Shown: positions 48,233 through 57,836, counted from the first letter of the stretch. The stretch: 64,000 nucleotides of DNA from an uncultured Eggerthellaceae bacterium (GCA_949840905.1 CATKXW010000005.1:1-64000); one strand, 5' to 3'. Notes: generated from the letters alone by a model not told the origin. A program made the numbers and translations.

Positions 48233-49537
48233 ATGGCTGAGTATTTCCAGCCCGAGATCGAGACCATGCCGCGCGAGCGATTGCGCGAGTTGCAGCTCGC
48301 GGCTATGAAGGAGAGCATGCGCAACGCCTATGAGAACGTTCCGCTGTATCGGGAGCGCTTCGATGCGGCAGGCGTGAGCGTAGATGACCTGACCAGCTTG
48401 GACGATCTGGCGAAGTTCCCCTTCGTAGTGAAGCAGGACATGCGCGACGCCTATCCGTTCGGCATGTTCGCCCGCCCCATGAGCGAGGTGGCGCGCATCC
48501 ATGCGAGCTCGGGCACCACAGGTCAGGCCACGGTGGTGGGCCATTCTGCGAACGATCTGAAGAACTGGGGCGATTGTTTCGCCCGTGGCATCGCCATGGT
48601 CGGTGGCACGAAGGACTCGGTGATCCAGGTGTCCTACGGCTACGGTCTGTTCACCGGCGGTCTGGGCGCTCATGCGGGCGGTGAGGCCATGGGATGTGCG
48701 GTCATCCCCACCAGCTCTGGCAATACGAAGCGCCAGGTGCAGATGATGAAGGACTGCGGCACCGACATCCTGTGCTGTACGCCCTCCTATGCGCTGCTGA
48801 TCGCCGATACGGCCATCGAGATGGGCTACGATCCTGCCACCGAGTTCAAGATCAGCGGCGGCATCTTCGGCGCCGAGCCCGCCAGCGAGAACATGCGGCA
48901 AGAGATCGCCGACAAGCTAGGACTTCAATATTGCGACGTGTACGGCCTTTCCGAGATCATGGGGCCGGGCGTGGCCATGGAGTGCGTCGAGCGTGGTGGT
49001 CTTCACATCGCGGAAGACCAGTTCTACTGCGAGATCATCGATCCAGAAACGTTGGAGGTGCTGCCGGATGGGGAATGGGGCGAGCTGGTCATCACCACGC
49101 TCACGCGCGAGGCATGCCCGCTCGTTCGCTATCGCACCCGCGACGTTACGCGCATCGTGAGCGAACCGTGCGCTTGCGGTCGCACCCACCGCAAGATAGA
49201 TCGTCTGCGCGGCCGCACCGACGACATGCTCATCATCCGTGGTGTGAACGTGTTCCCGAGCCAGATCGAGCAGGTCATCACTACATTCCCCGAGATCGCC
49301 ACCCAATACCAGATCATCCTCACCAACGAAGGACCCCTCGACAAGGTGGAACTGCGGGTGGAGACCGTCCCCGACTTCCCCATCGACGAGGTGCGCAAGC
49401 TGGAGGATCTGAAGGCGCGCCTTGCGGCCGAGCTGAAGAGCAACTTGCAGGTGAACGTTCAGATCAAGATAGTGGAACCGAAGTCGATCGAGCGCAGCGA
49501 AGGCAAGGCCAAGCGCATCATCGACCTGCGGGGCTAA
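48233..49537 (+). CDS. paaK: Phenylacetate-CoA ligase family protein
   Basis: 434 residues, the usual PaaK length. ANL-superfamily motifs: the P-loop HASSGTTGQATVVG, the GGIFGAEPAS and YGLSEIMGPG substrate region, and the C-terminal RGRTDDMLIIRGVNVFPSQIE hinge. It activates an aryl acid such as phenylacetate with ATP and CoA. The four cysteines and His in EPCACGRTH may bind zinc. The ATG at 48233 has GAAGGGGGAG upstream. It is coupled to the ACT-domain gene 21 bp downstream, a pairing common in gut anaerobes that ferment aromatic amino acids. Confidence 0.94.
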   Translation: MAEYFQPEIETMPRERLRELQLAAMKESMRNAYENVPLYRERFDAAGVSVDDLTSLDDLAKFPFVVKQDMRDAYPFGMFARPMSEVARIHASSGTTGQATVVGHSANDLKNWGDCFARGIAMVGGTKDSVIQVSYGYGLFTGGLGAHAGGEAMGCAVIPTSSGNTKRQVQMMKDCGTDILCCTPSYALLIADTAIEMGYDPATEFKISGGIFGAEPASENMRQEIADKLGLQYCDVYGLSEIMGPGVAMECVERGGLHIAEDQFYCEIIDPETLEVLPDGEWGELVITTLTREACPLVRYRTRDVTRIVSEPCACGRTHRKIDRLRGRTDDMLIIRGVNVFPSQIEQVITTFPEIATQYQIILTNEGPLDKVELRVETVPDFPIDEVRKLEDLKARLAAELKSNLQVNVQIKIVEPKSIERSEGKAKRIIDLRG

Positions 49538-49558
49538 CGAGAGGAAAGGACGTCGATC

Positions 49559-49981
49559 ATGGTCGACCAGCTCACTGTTTTTCTGGAGAATCGCACTGGG
49601 CACCTGGCGTCGCTCACGCGGGCCATCTCCGATTCCGGTTTCAACATGCACGCGCTGTACCTGGCTGATACGGCCGATTTCGGAGTGGCGCGCATCCTGT
49701 GCGACAAGCCTGCCGAGGTGAAGGCCATGCTGGTGGAAAGAGGCTTCCGTGCGGCGCTGACCGCGGTGGTGGCTGTGCGCCTGGCTGATGAGCCGGGTTC
49801 TTTGGCGACGCTGCTGGAGCACTGCGATGCGAAGGGCCTGAACGTGGAATACGCCTACTGCTTCTTAGGCGATGGCGATCACGCCATCGACGTGCTGAAG
49901 TTCGATGATGGTGCCGCAGAGGAAACGCTGCGTGCGGGCGGCTTCACCCTGGTCGCTGCCGAGGAGATATACCTTCCCTGA
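49559..49981 (+). CDS. Tandem ACT-domain protein, partner of PaaK
   Basis: 140 residues forming two ACT domains: LTVFLENRTGHLASLTRAIS (1-70) and VVAVRLADEPGSLATLLEHC (72-140), each with the Gly-containing ligand loop. Such stand-alone proteins bind amino acids and are typically encoded next to phenylacetate-CoA ligase, probably to report aromatic amino-acid levels. GAGAGGAAAGGA lies upstream. It converges on the minus-strand flippase-like gene 21 bp away. Confidence 0.93.
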   Translation: MVDQLTVFLENRTGHLASLTRAISDSGFNMHALYLADTADFGVARILCDKPAEVKAMLVERGFRAALTAVVAVRLADEPGSLATLLEHCDAKGLNVEYAYCFLGDGDHAIDVLKFDDGAAEETLRAGGFTLVAAEEIYLP

Positions 49982-50002
49982 GCGCGTGGGCGAAGCGAAG
50001 AG

Positions 50003-51148
50003 CTATGAGACAGGGGCGTCGGCATTCCCGGCGTCTCTGTTCGTATCGGGTGCTGCTGAGGGTGCGGTCGAGGGCGCGATGCTGTTCTCAGGGGCGTTCG
50101 CGACCGTGCTCTTGGTGGAGCCTTTCGGGGTACCGCCCGCATTGCTGAACGCCTTGGTGCGCTGGATGAGGATGGCACCGATCAGGAAGGGCAGCCAGAA
50201 CACGATGCCGCGGTACACCATGATGACGGCCATGCCGGTGGCTTGGTCGATGCCGAACATGGTGAACGCTACCAGCACTGCGGCTTCCACCACGCCCACG
50301 CCTTGCGGGGTGATGGATATCATGGCGAACAGGGTGGCGACCACATAACCGCAGATGAGCGCCTTGATGTCGTGAACGCCGAAAGCGAGCCCCACGAAGG
50401 AGAAGCAGCCCAGCTCGCAGGTGCTGGCAAGGATGGAGAACAGAAAGGCGCGGGCTGTGACGCTCGGGTGCTGAACCATCAGGCCTGATGCCTGCGAGAA
50501 CGAGCGCACGGTGCTCTCGGCCCAAGGGTCGATAGGACCGCGCTTGAGCTTTCGCGCTATCTTGTCCACGATGCGCTCGATGGGCTCGAGCACTTTGAGC
50601 ACGAGCTGCGGTCTGGTCCCGCCGAGGACCATGACGGTGACGAGACCGCCCACCAGCAAGATGGCCACCAGTCCCAGCAGAAGCCAGCCCGGTTGCAGCC
50701 CGACGGTGAACGTGAGCACGCCGAAGCCGATCAGCATGATGACCACGAAGCCCGAGTCGATGGTGAGCTGCATGAGCAAGGCCGCCCCGGTGGCGCGTCC
50801 TGCGGAGATACCGCGCTTGCCAGCGTCGTCCACCACCAAGGCGGTGCCGGCGAGGTTCATCGAAGGGGCGACGGTGTTCACGAAGAACGTGCCGAACACC
50901 AGCTTGATGGTCTCCCGGAAGGGCAGGTCGGAATCGACGGAGCGAAAGCACCAGATGAACGAGCCGCCTTGGGAGAAATACTTGCAGAGCTGTGATGCTA
51001 CGGCCAGGATGAGGAACAGCGGCGTGCCGCCCTGGATGGTCTTCACGAGCTTTTCCAACTGATCGCCGCGCATGAAGACGACCGCCAAGACGATGACGAT
51101 CACCACCCCGATCAGTATCAGGCGTATGTTCCCCTTGCTCTTCTTCAT
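50003..51148 (-). CDS. Flippase-like (LPG synthase TM/UPF0104) integral membrane protein
   Basis: 381 residues with about eight hydrophobic helices and the UPF0104/AglD signatures: FGTFFVNTVAPSMNLAGTALVVDDAGKRG and MISITPQGVGVVEAAVL. The C-terminal 50 residues are Ser/Ala/Pro-rich and probably extracytoplasmic or disordered. Relatives are the transmembrane part of MprF and the archaeal AglD; they move or modify lipids. The start at 51146-51148 (MKKSKGN) fits the family although no ribosome site is seen; a longer frame to 51268 adds 40 non-homologous residues. Confidence 0.85.
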   Translation of the reverse strand: MKKSKGNIRLILIGVVIVIVLAVVFMRGDQLEKLVKTIQGGTPLFLILAVASQLCKYFSQGGSFIWCFRSVDSDLPFRETIKLVFGTFFVNTVAPSMNLAGTALVVDDAGKRGISAGRATGAALLMQLTIDSGFVVIMLIGFGVLTFTVGLQPGWLLLGLVAILLVGGLVTVMVLGGTRPQLVLKVLEPIERIVDKIARKLKRGPIDPWAESTVRSFSQASGLMVQHPSVTARAFLFSILASTCELGCFSFVGLAFGVHDIKALICGYVVATLFAMISITPQGVGVVEAAVLVAFTMFGIDQATGMAVIMVYRGIVFWLPFLIGAILIQRTKAFSNAGGTPKGSTKSTVANAPENSIAPSTAPSAAPDTNRDAGNADAPVS

Positions 51149-51273
51149 AGTGGCTACAACGATAGCGTAACGGCGCTTCCGTTGGATGGCTGCGATCGCT
51201 AATGTGATGCAAACGTTGCCGAGGTGCAGGGCTGGGGTGTCGGATGATATGCGAGCGGGTGAGAGCATGCGCG

Positions 51274-51312
51274 AAGGCTCGCTCTGCGATCGGGAGGCGC
51301 AGAGCGAGCCTT
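51274..51312 (-). terminator. Strong hairpin after the CsbD/LEA-like gene
   Basis: A 15-bp perfect stem (51274-51288 with 51298-51312) and a 9-nt loop lie downstream of the minus-strand gene that ends at 51363. No U-run is present. Confidence 0.5.
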
Positions 51313-51362
51313 GGGATTCCCCTTGAAGGGGAGCGTATCATCGATAGTGTCGAGCGAGGTCC

Positions 51363-51683
51363 TTACTGCCCGTCGCCGACCTTGCCGTCACCGTCGAGGT
51401 CTTTGTTCGTGAGCCTCTCGGCGGTGTTCTTGGCAGCTTCGCCTACTTTCTTGGCGGTCTCAGCTGCGGTATTCTTCACATCTTCGAGAACGCCTGGAGC
51501 CTTCTCCTTTGCGTCCTCGAGAACATCTGCACCCTTTTCCTTGGCAGCCTCGAACGCGTGACCGCCCTTCTCCTTGGCGGTGTCCAGCACATCCCCGCCC
51601 TTCTCGGCGATGGTCTCGCCGGCCTTGCCGAGGGATTCCTTGGCGTCGTTCGCGAGCTTCTTCAGGTCGTCCATCGTGGTCAT
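51363..51683 (-). CDS. Small hydrophilic CsbD/LEA-like stress protein with EF-hand-like end
   Basis: 106 residues almost without hydrophobic residues: a run of AKEKGGHAFEAAKEKGADV-type 11-residue repeats predicted to be amphipathic helix, as in LEA and apolipoprotein-like stress proteins. It ends NKDLDGDGKVGDGQ, where DLDGDGKVGD matches a calcium-binding EF-hand-like loop. An AAGGAGG site lies eight bases before the ATG at 51683. It is probably cytosolic and stress-induced; a partner is unknown. Confidence 0.8.
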   Translation of the reverse strand: MTTMDDLKKLANDAKESLGKAGETIAEKGGDVLDTAKEKGGHAFEAAKEKGADVLEDAKEKAPGVLEDVKNTAAETAKKVGEAAKNTAERLTNKDLDGDGKVGDGQ

Positions 51684-52148
51684 GGTGAGCCTCCTTGATG
51701 ACGGGATCGTCAACTGATCTCTTCGAGCAAAGGGGGCGGGCGGCGTACGAAAACGGCTGCGAGAGCCGATCGGGAAAGCTTGCGCCCGTCCTCCTCTTTG
51801 ACGTTGACATCAATATAAGAGTCTTCCTTCGCGGAAAGGGCATAGCCGTCCTGTCCGTCACCATCCCGTCATCGATCCGACACGTCCTGTTACTTCGCTT
51901 TCTTTCAGCCGGTATGCGAAAAGCTCTTATGTGTCCATGAAAGGGGACACATAAACCGCTTCGTTCCTCTATAGTGCGTTGGAACAGGAAAGGCTATCCG
52001 TGGCGCGATGAAACAGGAAAGGCCACCTGTGGATGACGATCGTAGCGTGCCAAAGCGACCTCTCTCGCGGTTCTGCGTGGCGGTCGATAGCGCGTATGGT
52101 TCGCATATGTCAGCGATGGAAGAACGATGGGGAGACGGGGCTATGAAG
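51684..52148. other. Gap before the CRISPR locus, no clear gene
   Basis: It holds a perfect 10-bp inverted repeat (51925-51934 with 51943-51952, TTATGTGTCC/GGACACATAA) and two similar ACAGGAAAGGC stretches near 51978 and 52011. Short frames lack support. Confidence 0.5.
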
Positions 52149-52283
52149 AAAAAAGCTCCTCCGCGAACGGAGGAGCTCTCTGAGTCAAAGGGTGCCACCT
52201 ACGTGGCGCTCGCAGAGCGAGCAGTTTTGGCTAGGCCGTATTTTGACTCGCAGTGACATCTTGACTGGTATCAAGATGAGCAC
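52149..52283 (-). ncRNA. tracrRNA of the type II-A system
   Basis: The plus strand at 52241-52283 is a broken copy of the CRISPR repeat (TTTTG, GCAGTGAC, TGACTGGTATCA, GCAC in order), so the minus-strand RNA is complementary to the crRNA repeat: 12 bp, then 8 bp, then AAAA against UUUU. Downstream the RNA can form a GAGTCAAA/TTTGACTC stem, a CTCGC/GCGAG hairpin and a GCCAC/GTGGC hairpin, and ends in a 10-bp stem with loop TTCG plus six T (terminator, 52149-52177). The 5' end is set by a -10-like TTAAAG near 52284-52289. It is transcribed away from cas9. Confidence 0.9.
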
Positions 52284-52418
52284 ACTTTAACACTGCCATG
52301 GACTTTTGGAAAGAGGGATCTTTGTGAGAGATGAAAGACGAGAGGAAGAGGCCTGAAGTGGTGTACTCTTCTAGCAGGATGGATATCTGCATGTCAGATG
52401 ATCGAAAAGGGGCAGAAG

Positions 52419-55400
52419 ATGAAGCTGAGAAACTTCAAGAACAGCGATGCAGAATACAATATCGGGCTGGATATCGGGACCGGATCGGTCGGTTGGGCGG
52501 TCACCGATGAGAGCGGTGGCCTCTGCCTCTTCAAAGGCAAGCACACATGGGGAAGCCGGCTCTTTCCCGGAGCTGAACAGGCGGCCGAAGCTCGTGTTCA
52601 TCGAGGGCAGCGGCGACGCTATATCCGTCGTCGGTGGCGGCTCGATCTTCTTCAGGGCTTCTTCCAAGAGGCGATGGAGGAGGTGGATCCCGAGTTCTTC
52701 ATCCGCCTTCGCCAATCACGGCTCTTGAAAGAGGATAGAGCCGACGGCCATCGCGATTATCGCTACCCGCTGTTCAACGATGCGGACTTCACTGAGGTCG
52801 ACTATTATGACAAGTTCCCGACCATCTATCACTTGCGTGCGTGGCTGATGGAGACGGACGAGAAGGCTGATCTGCGGCTGATCTATCTCGCGCTGCACAA
52901 TATCGTGAAGCATCGGGGGAATTTCTTGCGTCAGGGCGAGACGCTGTCGGCGAAGAATGCGAACACCAAAGAGGCGGTGCGCAAGCTTTGCGAGGCGCTC
53001 GAGGAATGGTGCCAAGCGGACGAGCTTCCCTGCGAAGCCTTGAAGAACCGCGCGGCGATCTGTGAGGTGCTCGAAGCCAAGGATATGTCGAAGAGCGAGC
53101 GCAAAGACGAGATAGTCTCGCTCCTCGGTCTTGGGAAAGAGGGCGACCGGCTCGATGGGAAGAAGTTCGGCAAAGCTTTGGCTTCTGCTATCGTGGGATT
53201 GAAAGCGGAGATGGCAGCCATCTTCGCGGTGGAAGCAGAGGGGACCAATCTCTACCTTTCCAACGATGAGCAGGTCGAAGCATTCGAATCCGTGCTGCCC
53301 AGCGAGGGCGAAGAGCTCTTCCAGGCGATGCGTGCCGTGTATGCCTCGTTCGTGCTCGGTGGCATTCTGTCCCATGTTCAAGGCGCGACCCTCTCGGTCA
53401 ACAAGATAGCTGAATACGAACAGTACGGTCGCGATCTGAGGATGCTCAAAGACCTTGTGCAGGAATATGCTCTCGACCGCTATGACGATTTCTTCCGCGG
53501 GGAGTTCTATCGGGATGCCGATGGGAACCAGACGGGCATCTACGACAAGTCGAAGGCTTCCGGCTATACCCGCTATGATCTGGGCGTGCAGGCATCCTCC
53601 TACGATGCTTTCCGGAAGGATGTCGAGAAGGTCCTTGGCGGTACGGGTGCCGATCAGGATGAGCGTTATATCGCCATGATGGAGGCCTTCAAAGAGGAGC
53701 GGTTCCTCCGTCGCTTGAAGACCAGCGACAACGGTAGCATCCCCTACCAGCTGCATCTGGAAGAGATGCAGGCCATCTTGAAGAACCAGGGGGTTCACTA
53801 TCCATTCCTTCGCGATGAGGCGGACAAGATAGAGACGCTCGTCACCTTCCGTATTCCCTACTATGTCGGGCCGCTTTCTTTGAAGAACGCGCCGCGAACG
53901 GAGAGCAAGGATCTGGAGGAGACAGAAGCAGAGGCGGGCCGGTATCGGTTCGCTTGGGCTACGCGAAAGCCGGGTCAGGAGGATGCGGTCATCAAGCCTT
54001 GGAACTGGGATACCATCATCGATACCCATGCGAGCGCTGAGGCATTCATCAAGCGCATGGTGGGCATGTGCACCTATATCCAAGGTGCTGAAGTGCTTCC
54101 GAAGGAATCGCTGCTCTATCAGGAGTATTGCGTCTTGAATGAGCTGAATGGCGCCCATTGGTCTCAGGATGGGGACGATGAGCATCGTTTCGAGGCCTAC
54201 GATACGCGAGAGATCGTGGACGAGCTCTTCCGGAAGAAGCGCGGAAAGGTCTCGTATAAGCAGGTGCAGGAATGGCTGGCGCGCGAGCGTGGAGCGGCTC
54301 ATGCCCATGTGTCGGGCGGCCAGGGCGAGGCTGGTTTCGAATCTCGGTTGAGCTCCTACGGATTCTTCTGCGACGTGCTGGGCGTAGATGCTCTCTCGGC
54401 TGCTCAGTATGACATGGCCGAGAACATCATCCTTTGGAACACGCTCTTCGAGGATCGCTCCATCCTGAAAGAAAAGGTGCGTGCGGCGTATGGTGACGAG
54501 CTTTCGCCCGAGCAGATCAAGAAGATATGCAAGAAGCGCTTCACCGGATGGGGCCGGCTGTCTCGTGAATTCCTCTGTGGCGTGAAGGTGCCCACTGACG
54601 ATGGGATGAAGTCGGTGATGGACGTGCTGCGCGAGGGTCATCCGAACAATGGAGAAAAGTCTCGTGTCGTGGTGCTCATGGAGGTCATCCGGGACGATAA
54701 GCTTGCTTTTGAGAAGAAGATAGACGAGCGCAACAGGGAGTATGCGCGGGAGCGCGGTTTCCAGTTGGAGGACATCCCCGGCTCTCCTGCGCTGCGTCGT
54801 GGCATCAACCAGGCTATTCGCATCGTGGAAGAGATCGTGGGCATAGCCGGTAAGCCGCCTGCGAACGTGTTCATCGAGGTGACCCGTGGCGAGGACAAGA
54901 GAAGTCCCAGAGGCAAGCGGACGAACCGACGCCATGAGCGCTTGAAGGCGGCGCTGGATGCGTTCAAGAGCGCCAGCCCGGAACTGTTCGGTCGCGAGCT
55001 TCTGAAAGAGCTCAAGCAGAAGGAGAACGAGCTAGATGACGATCGCCTCATGTTGTATTTCATGCAAGGAGGCAAATCGCTCTATTCAGGAAAGACCCTT
55101 GAGATAAACGAGCTTTCGACCTATGAGATCGACCACATCATCCCGCGGTCCTATATCAAAGATGATAGCCTCGACAACAAGGCGCTCGTTCTTCGCGAGG
55201 AGAACCAGCGCAAGCTCGATTCGCTTCTCCTCGATGATGGCATACGGCGAAGCCAGAAGGCATATTGGCGTGCGTTGCACGATGCGAAGCTGATCAGCGA
55301 TAAGAAGTTCAATAATCTGATGCGCAGCAGCATCAGCGATAAAGCGATGAGGGGCTTCATCAACCGGCAGCTCGTGGAAACGAGCCAGATCGTGAAATAC

Positions 55401-56612
55401 GTTCGCTTGATGCTCGAGGAGAGGTATGCGGATACGAAGATCGTTTCGATCAAGGCTGGCATCACTCATGGATTGAGGGAAGCCTGCGACTTCGTGAAGT
55501 GTCGTGAGATCAATGACTACCATCATGCCCACGATGCCTACCTTGCCTGTCAGGTGGGCCGGTTCGTGCAAGGTCGCTATCCTGCTCTGGTGGACGAGCC
55601 GGTCAAGATGACGAAGATATTGCGGAAGTATGTGCAGGCGCAAAGCGCTGCCTTTGCCCGTATGCGCAAGACGCCGGGTTCCGCTGGCTTCATCGTCGAT
55701 AGTTTCCTGAAGCCGAATTTCGACATGGAGACCGGCGAGCTCTATTCGGATGGCATCGTTTGGAATGCCGACGAGGAGATAGCCCGTATTCGGAAGAGCC
55801 TCGATTACAAGGACTGCTTCATCTCTCGCATGCCCGAAGAGACCCGCGGCGCATTCTGGGATGCGACGATCTATTCGCCGAGAAGCGGCAAGAACTTAGG
55901 TCTTCCGTTGAAGAGAGGGCTCGATCCAAAGAAATATGGGAGTTACTCACGTGAGCAATTCGCCTATTTCTTCATCTATGAAGCAAGGGAGCCGAAGAAG
56001 GGCAAGCGCATTCTCGCCTTCGAACCGGTTCCGGTTCGTATCGCTGCTTCCATTGAGAAGACAGATGGCGAATTGGAGCGATATGCGAGAACCCTCGCTG
56101 AAGAGGCCGGTACGGAGTTTGTGCGCATTAGAAGACGGAAGATATATAAGTATCAACTGATCGAATTGGATGGGGAGCGGTTTTATATCACCGGAAAGAA
56201 AGAGATGAGGAATGGAGAAAGCTTTTCGTTCGACCAAAACGAAACGCGCATCATGAAGCAAATTATTAATGGTGTCACGGTCGACGAGTCCCAGTTCGAC
56301 TTTCTATTTAGGAAGATAAAAGAAAAGTATGCGCTATATGCGACGAATTTGATGGACAAGCTAAAGATCGATGATGGATTCTGCGAGGCGTTCTCTCGTC
56401 TCAGTGCTGGCGAAAAGAAGCTTATTGTGGAGCGTATAGTATCTGTTGCTAATGCGCAAACAAATATGGTTGACATGACATTAGTAGGGGGTACGACTAA
56501 TGCAGGGCGGATACAGCCCACTTTCTCAAAGCAGCTTATGAAGCAAGGTATTACGTTCATCGATCAATCAGTCACTGGCATGTTCGAAAGGCGGACGCAC
56601 ATTGGCCTTTAG
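52419..56612 (+). CDS. cas9: CRISPR-associated endonuclease Cas9 (type II-A)
   Basis: 1397 residues, close to the long type II-A class. RuvC I is at the start (IGLDIGTGSVGW, catalytic Asp18); the arginine-rich bridge helix follows (HRGQRRRYIRRRWRLD, about 65-85); RuvC II has IEVTRGED (Glu820); the HNH domain has YEIDHIIPRSY (His906) with DNKALV (Asn); RuvC III has HHAHDAYL (1035-1042, Asp1039). All catalytic residues are present, so it should cut both strands. The end holds the PAM-interacting domain, whose specificity I cannot read. The ATG at 52419 has AAGGGG seven bases upstream; the frame reaches ATG 52398 but that start lacks a site. It overlaps cas1 by 11 bp. Confidence 0.97.
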   Translation: MKLRNFKNSDAEYNIGLDIGTGSVGWAVTDESGGLCLFKGKHTWGSRLFPGAEQAAEARVHRGQRRRYIRRRWRLDLLQGFFQEAMEEVDPEFFIRLRQSRLLKEDRADGHRDYRYPLFNDADFTEVDYYDKFPTIYHLRAWLMETDEKADLRLIYLALHNIVKHRGNFLRQGETLSAKNANTKEAVRKLCEALEEWCQADELPCEALKNRAAICEVLEAKDMSKSERKDEIVSLLGLGKEGDRLDGKKFGKALASAIVGLKAEMAAIFAVEAEGTNLYLSNDEQVEAFESVLPSEGEELFQAMRAVYASFVLGGILSHVQGATLSVNKIAEYEQYGRDLRMLKDLVQEYALDRYDDFFRGEFYRDADGNQTGIYDKSKASGYTRYDLGVQASSYDAFRKDVEKVLGGTGADQDERYIAMMEAFKEERFLRRLKTSDNGSIPYQLHLEEMQAILKNQGVHYPFLRDEADKIETLVTFRIPYYVGPLSLKNAPRTESKDLEETEAEAGRYRFAWATRKPGQEDAVIKPWNWDTIIDTHASAEAFIKRMVGMCTYIQGAEVLPKESLLYQEYCVLNELNGAHWSQDGDDEHRFEAYDTREIVDELFRKKRGKVSYKQVQEWLARERGAAHAHVSGGQGEAGFESRLSSYGFFCDVLGVDALSAAQYDMAENIILWNTLFEDRSILKEKVRAAYGDELSPEQIKKICKKRFTGWGRLSREFLCGVKVPTDDGMKSVMDVLREGHPNNGEKSRVVVLMEVIRDDKLAFEKKIDERNREYARERGFQLEDIPGSPALRRGINQAIRIVEEIVGIAGKPPANVFIEVTRGEDKRSPRGKRTNRRHERLKAALDAFKSASPELFGRELLKELKQKENELDDDRLMLYFMQGGKSLYSGKTLEINELSTYEIDHIIPRSYIKDDSLDNKALVLREENQRKLDSLLLDDGIRRSQKAYWRALHDAKLISDKKFNNLMRSSISDKAMRGFINRQLVETSQIVKYVRLMLEERYADTKIVSIKAGITHGLREACDFVKCREINDYHHAHDAYLACQVGRFVQGRYPALVDEPVKMTKILRKYVQAQSAAFARMRKTPGSAGFIVDSFLKPNFDMETGELYSDGIVWNADEEIARIRKSLDYKDCFISRMPEETRGAFWDATIYSPRSGKNLGLPLKRGLDPKKYGSYSREQFAYFFIYEAREPKKGKRILAFEPVPVRIAASIEKTDGELERYARTLAEEAGTEFVRIRRRKIYKYQLIELDGERFYITGKKEMRNGESFSFDQNETRIMKQIINGVTVDESQFDFLFRKIKEKYALYATNLMDKLKIDDGFCEAFSRLSAGEKKLIVERIVSVANAQTNMVDMTLVGGTTNAGRIQPTFSKQLMKQGITFIDQSVTGMFERRTHIGL

Positions 56613-57480
56613 GACGATATTCATCGAAAGTCCCTGTCGCTGTTCTTACCAGAGCGGCTACATGGTAGTGCGCAAAGAAGATGAGACCGCTAAGGTCCAT
56701 CTTTCCGAGATCTCATCCATCATCCTGCAAACGATGCAGGTGAATCTGAGCGCTTACCTTCTAGCTGAATTGGCGAAGAACAAGATATCCCTCGTGATCA
56801 GTGACGATAAGTGCAACCCGATCGGCCAGTATCTCCCGCTCTATGGGGCGCATAATTGCAGCAAGCGTGTGGTCGAGCAAATGGCATGGGGCGAACCCAT
56901 CAAGAAGCGCGTATGGCAACGAGTGGTCAAGGATAAGATCGCTCAACAGGCGCGCTTCTTGGAGGAGCGCGACTATATCAAAGAAGCGCGGGCGGCTTAC
57001 ATGGCTGGCAAAGAGGTGCGGTCGGGCGATACGACGAATCGCGAAGCCCATGTCGCTCGGCTTTATTTCGCAGGACTGTTCGGGAACGCTTTCAATCGCG
57101 ACCTCGATTGCCCTACCAATGCTGCGCTCAACTATGGTTATGCGGTGCTGCTCTCCATGGTGAATCGCGAGATAGTATCTCGAGGTTTTCTGACGCAATA
57201 TGGCATTTGTCACCGGAACGAATATAACCAGTTCAACCTCGCCTGTGACCTCATGGAACCGTTTCGGCCGGCTGTTGATCGGCTCGTCGTGGATTCTCTG
57301 ACAGTCGAATTCGACGGCGAGATGCGCCGTTTGATGGGAGACCTCGCGAACAAGGGCGTCTATTACCGCGGAGGCTCCTATCATCTCGGTTCGGTGGTCT
57401 CGCTCTATGTGCAGGACTGCCTCAATGCCCTGAACAAGAAGATCGCGGTGGATGACATCGAGAGATTCGAGCTGTTATGA
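56602..57480 (+). CDS. cas1: CRISPR integrase Cas1 (type II)
   Basis: 292 residues from a TTG start inside the end of cas9. Metal-binding active-site residues are visible as Glu148 (TNREAHVARLYF), His204 (GICHRNEYNQFN) and Glu219 in LACDLMEPFRP. Cas1 with Cas2 captures and integrates new spacers at the leader-repeat junction. It overlaps cas2 by 4 bp. Confidence 0.97.
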   Translation: MAFRTIFIESPCRCSYQSGYMVVRKEDETAKVHLSEISSIILQTMQVNLSAYLLAELAKNKISLVISDDKCNPIGQYLPLYGAHNCSKRVVEQMAWGEPIKKRVWQRVVKDKIAQQARFLEERDYIKEARAAYMAGKEVRSGDTTNREAHVARLYFAGLFGNAFNRDLDCPTNAALNYGYAVLLSMVNREIVSRGFLTQYGICHRNEYNQFNLACDLMEPFRPAVDRLVVDSLTVEFDGEMRRLMGDLANKGVYYRGGSYHLGSVVSLYVQDCLNALNKKIAVDDIERFELL

Positions 57481-57836
57481 GCGACCCTCTCGATGAACGT
57501 GCGGCGAAGGCAGGGAGGATACGTTATATGAGGCTCATCGTTTTCTTCGACCTTCCCGTAGAGACCGCGAAACAGCGTAAGAACTACCGTCTCTTTCGGA
57601 AGCATCTCGTGAAAGAGGGTTATCTCATGCTGCAAGAGTCGGTGTACTCGAAGCTTGTCACGAATGACGCAACAGCTGGGGCGGCCGTTGCACGGCTCAA
57701 GAAGAGCCGACCTCCGGAGGGGTTGGTGCAGGTTCTCAAGGTCACCGAGAAGCAATTCGCTACCATGGTGTATATCACGGGCGACCGAGGCTCTTATGAG
57801 GAAGTCGATACCATGGAAGAGTTCGTTGTCCTATGA
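57477..57836 (+). CDS. cas2: CRISPR adaptation protein Cas2
   Basis: 119 residues with the ferredoxin-like Cas2 fold: RLIVFFDLPVETAKQRKNYRLFRKHL and a C-terminal VYITGDRG strand. The start at 57477 overlaps cas1; the methionine at 57528 (GGGAGG nine bases upstream) would give the usual short N terminus, so the first 17 residues may not be made. It bridges two Cas1 dimers. It overlaps csn2 by 4 bp. Confidence 0.95.
   Translation: MSDPLDERAAKAGRIRYMRLIVFFDLPVETAKQRKNYRLFRKHLVKEGYLMLQESVYSKLVTNDATAGAAVARLKKSRPPEGLVQVLKVTEKQFATMVYITGDRGSYEEVDTMEEFVVL

Noticed and set aside
52716-54935. Antisense frame of 739 codons inside cas9
   Set aside because: It is a shadow of the high-GC cas9 coding strand: no ribosome site, no recognised domain and a long overlap with a certain gene.
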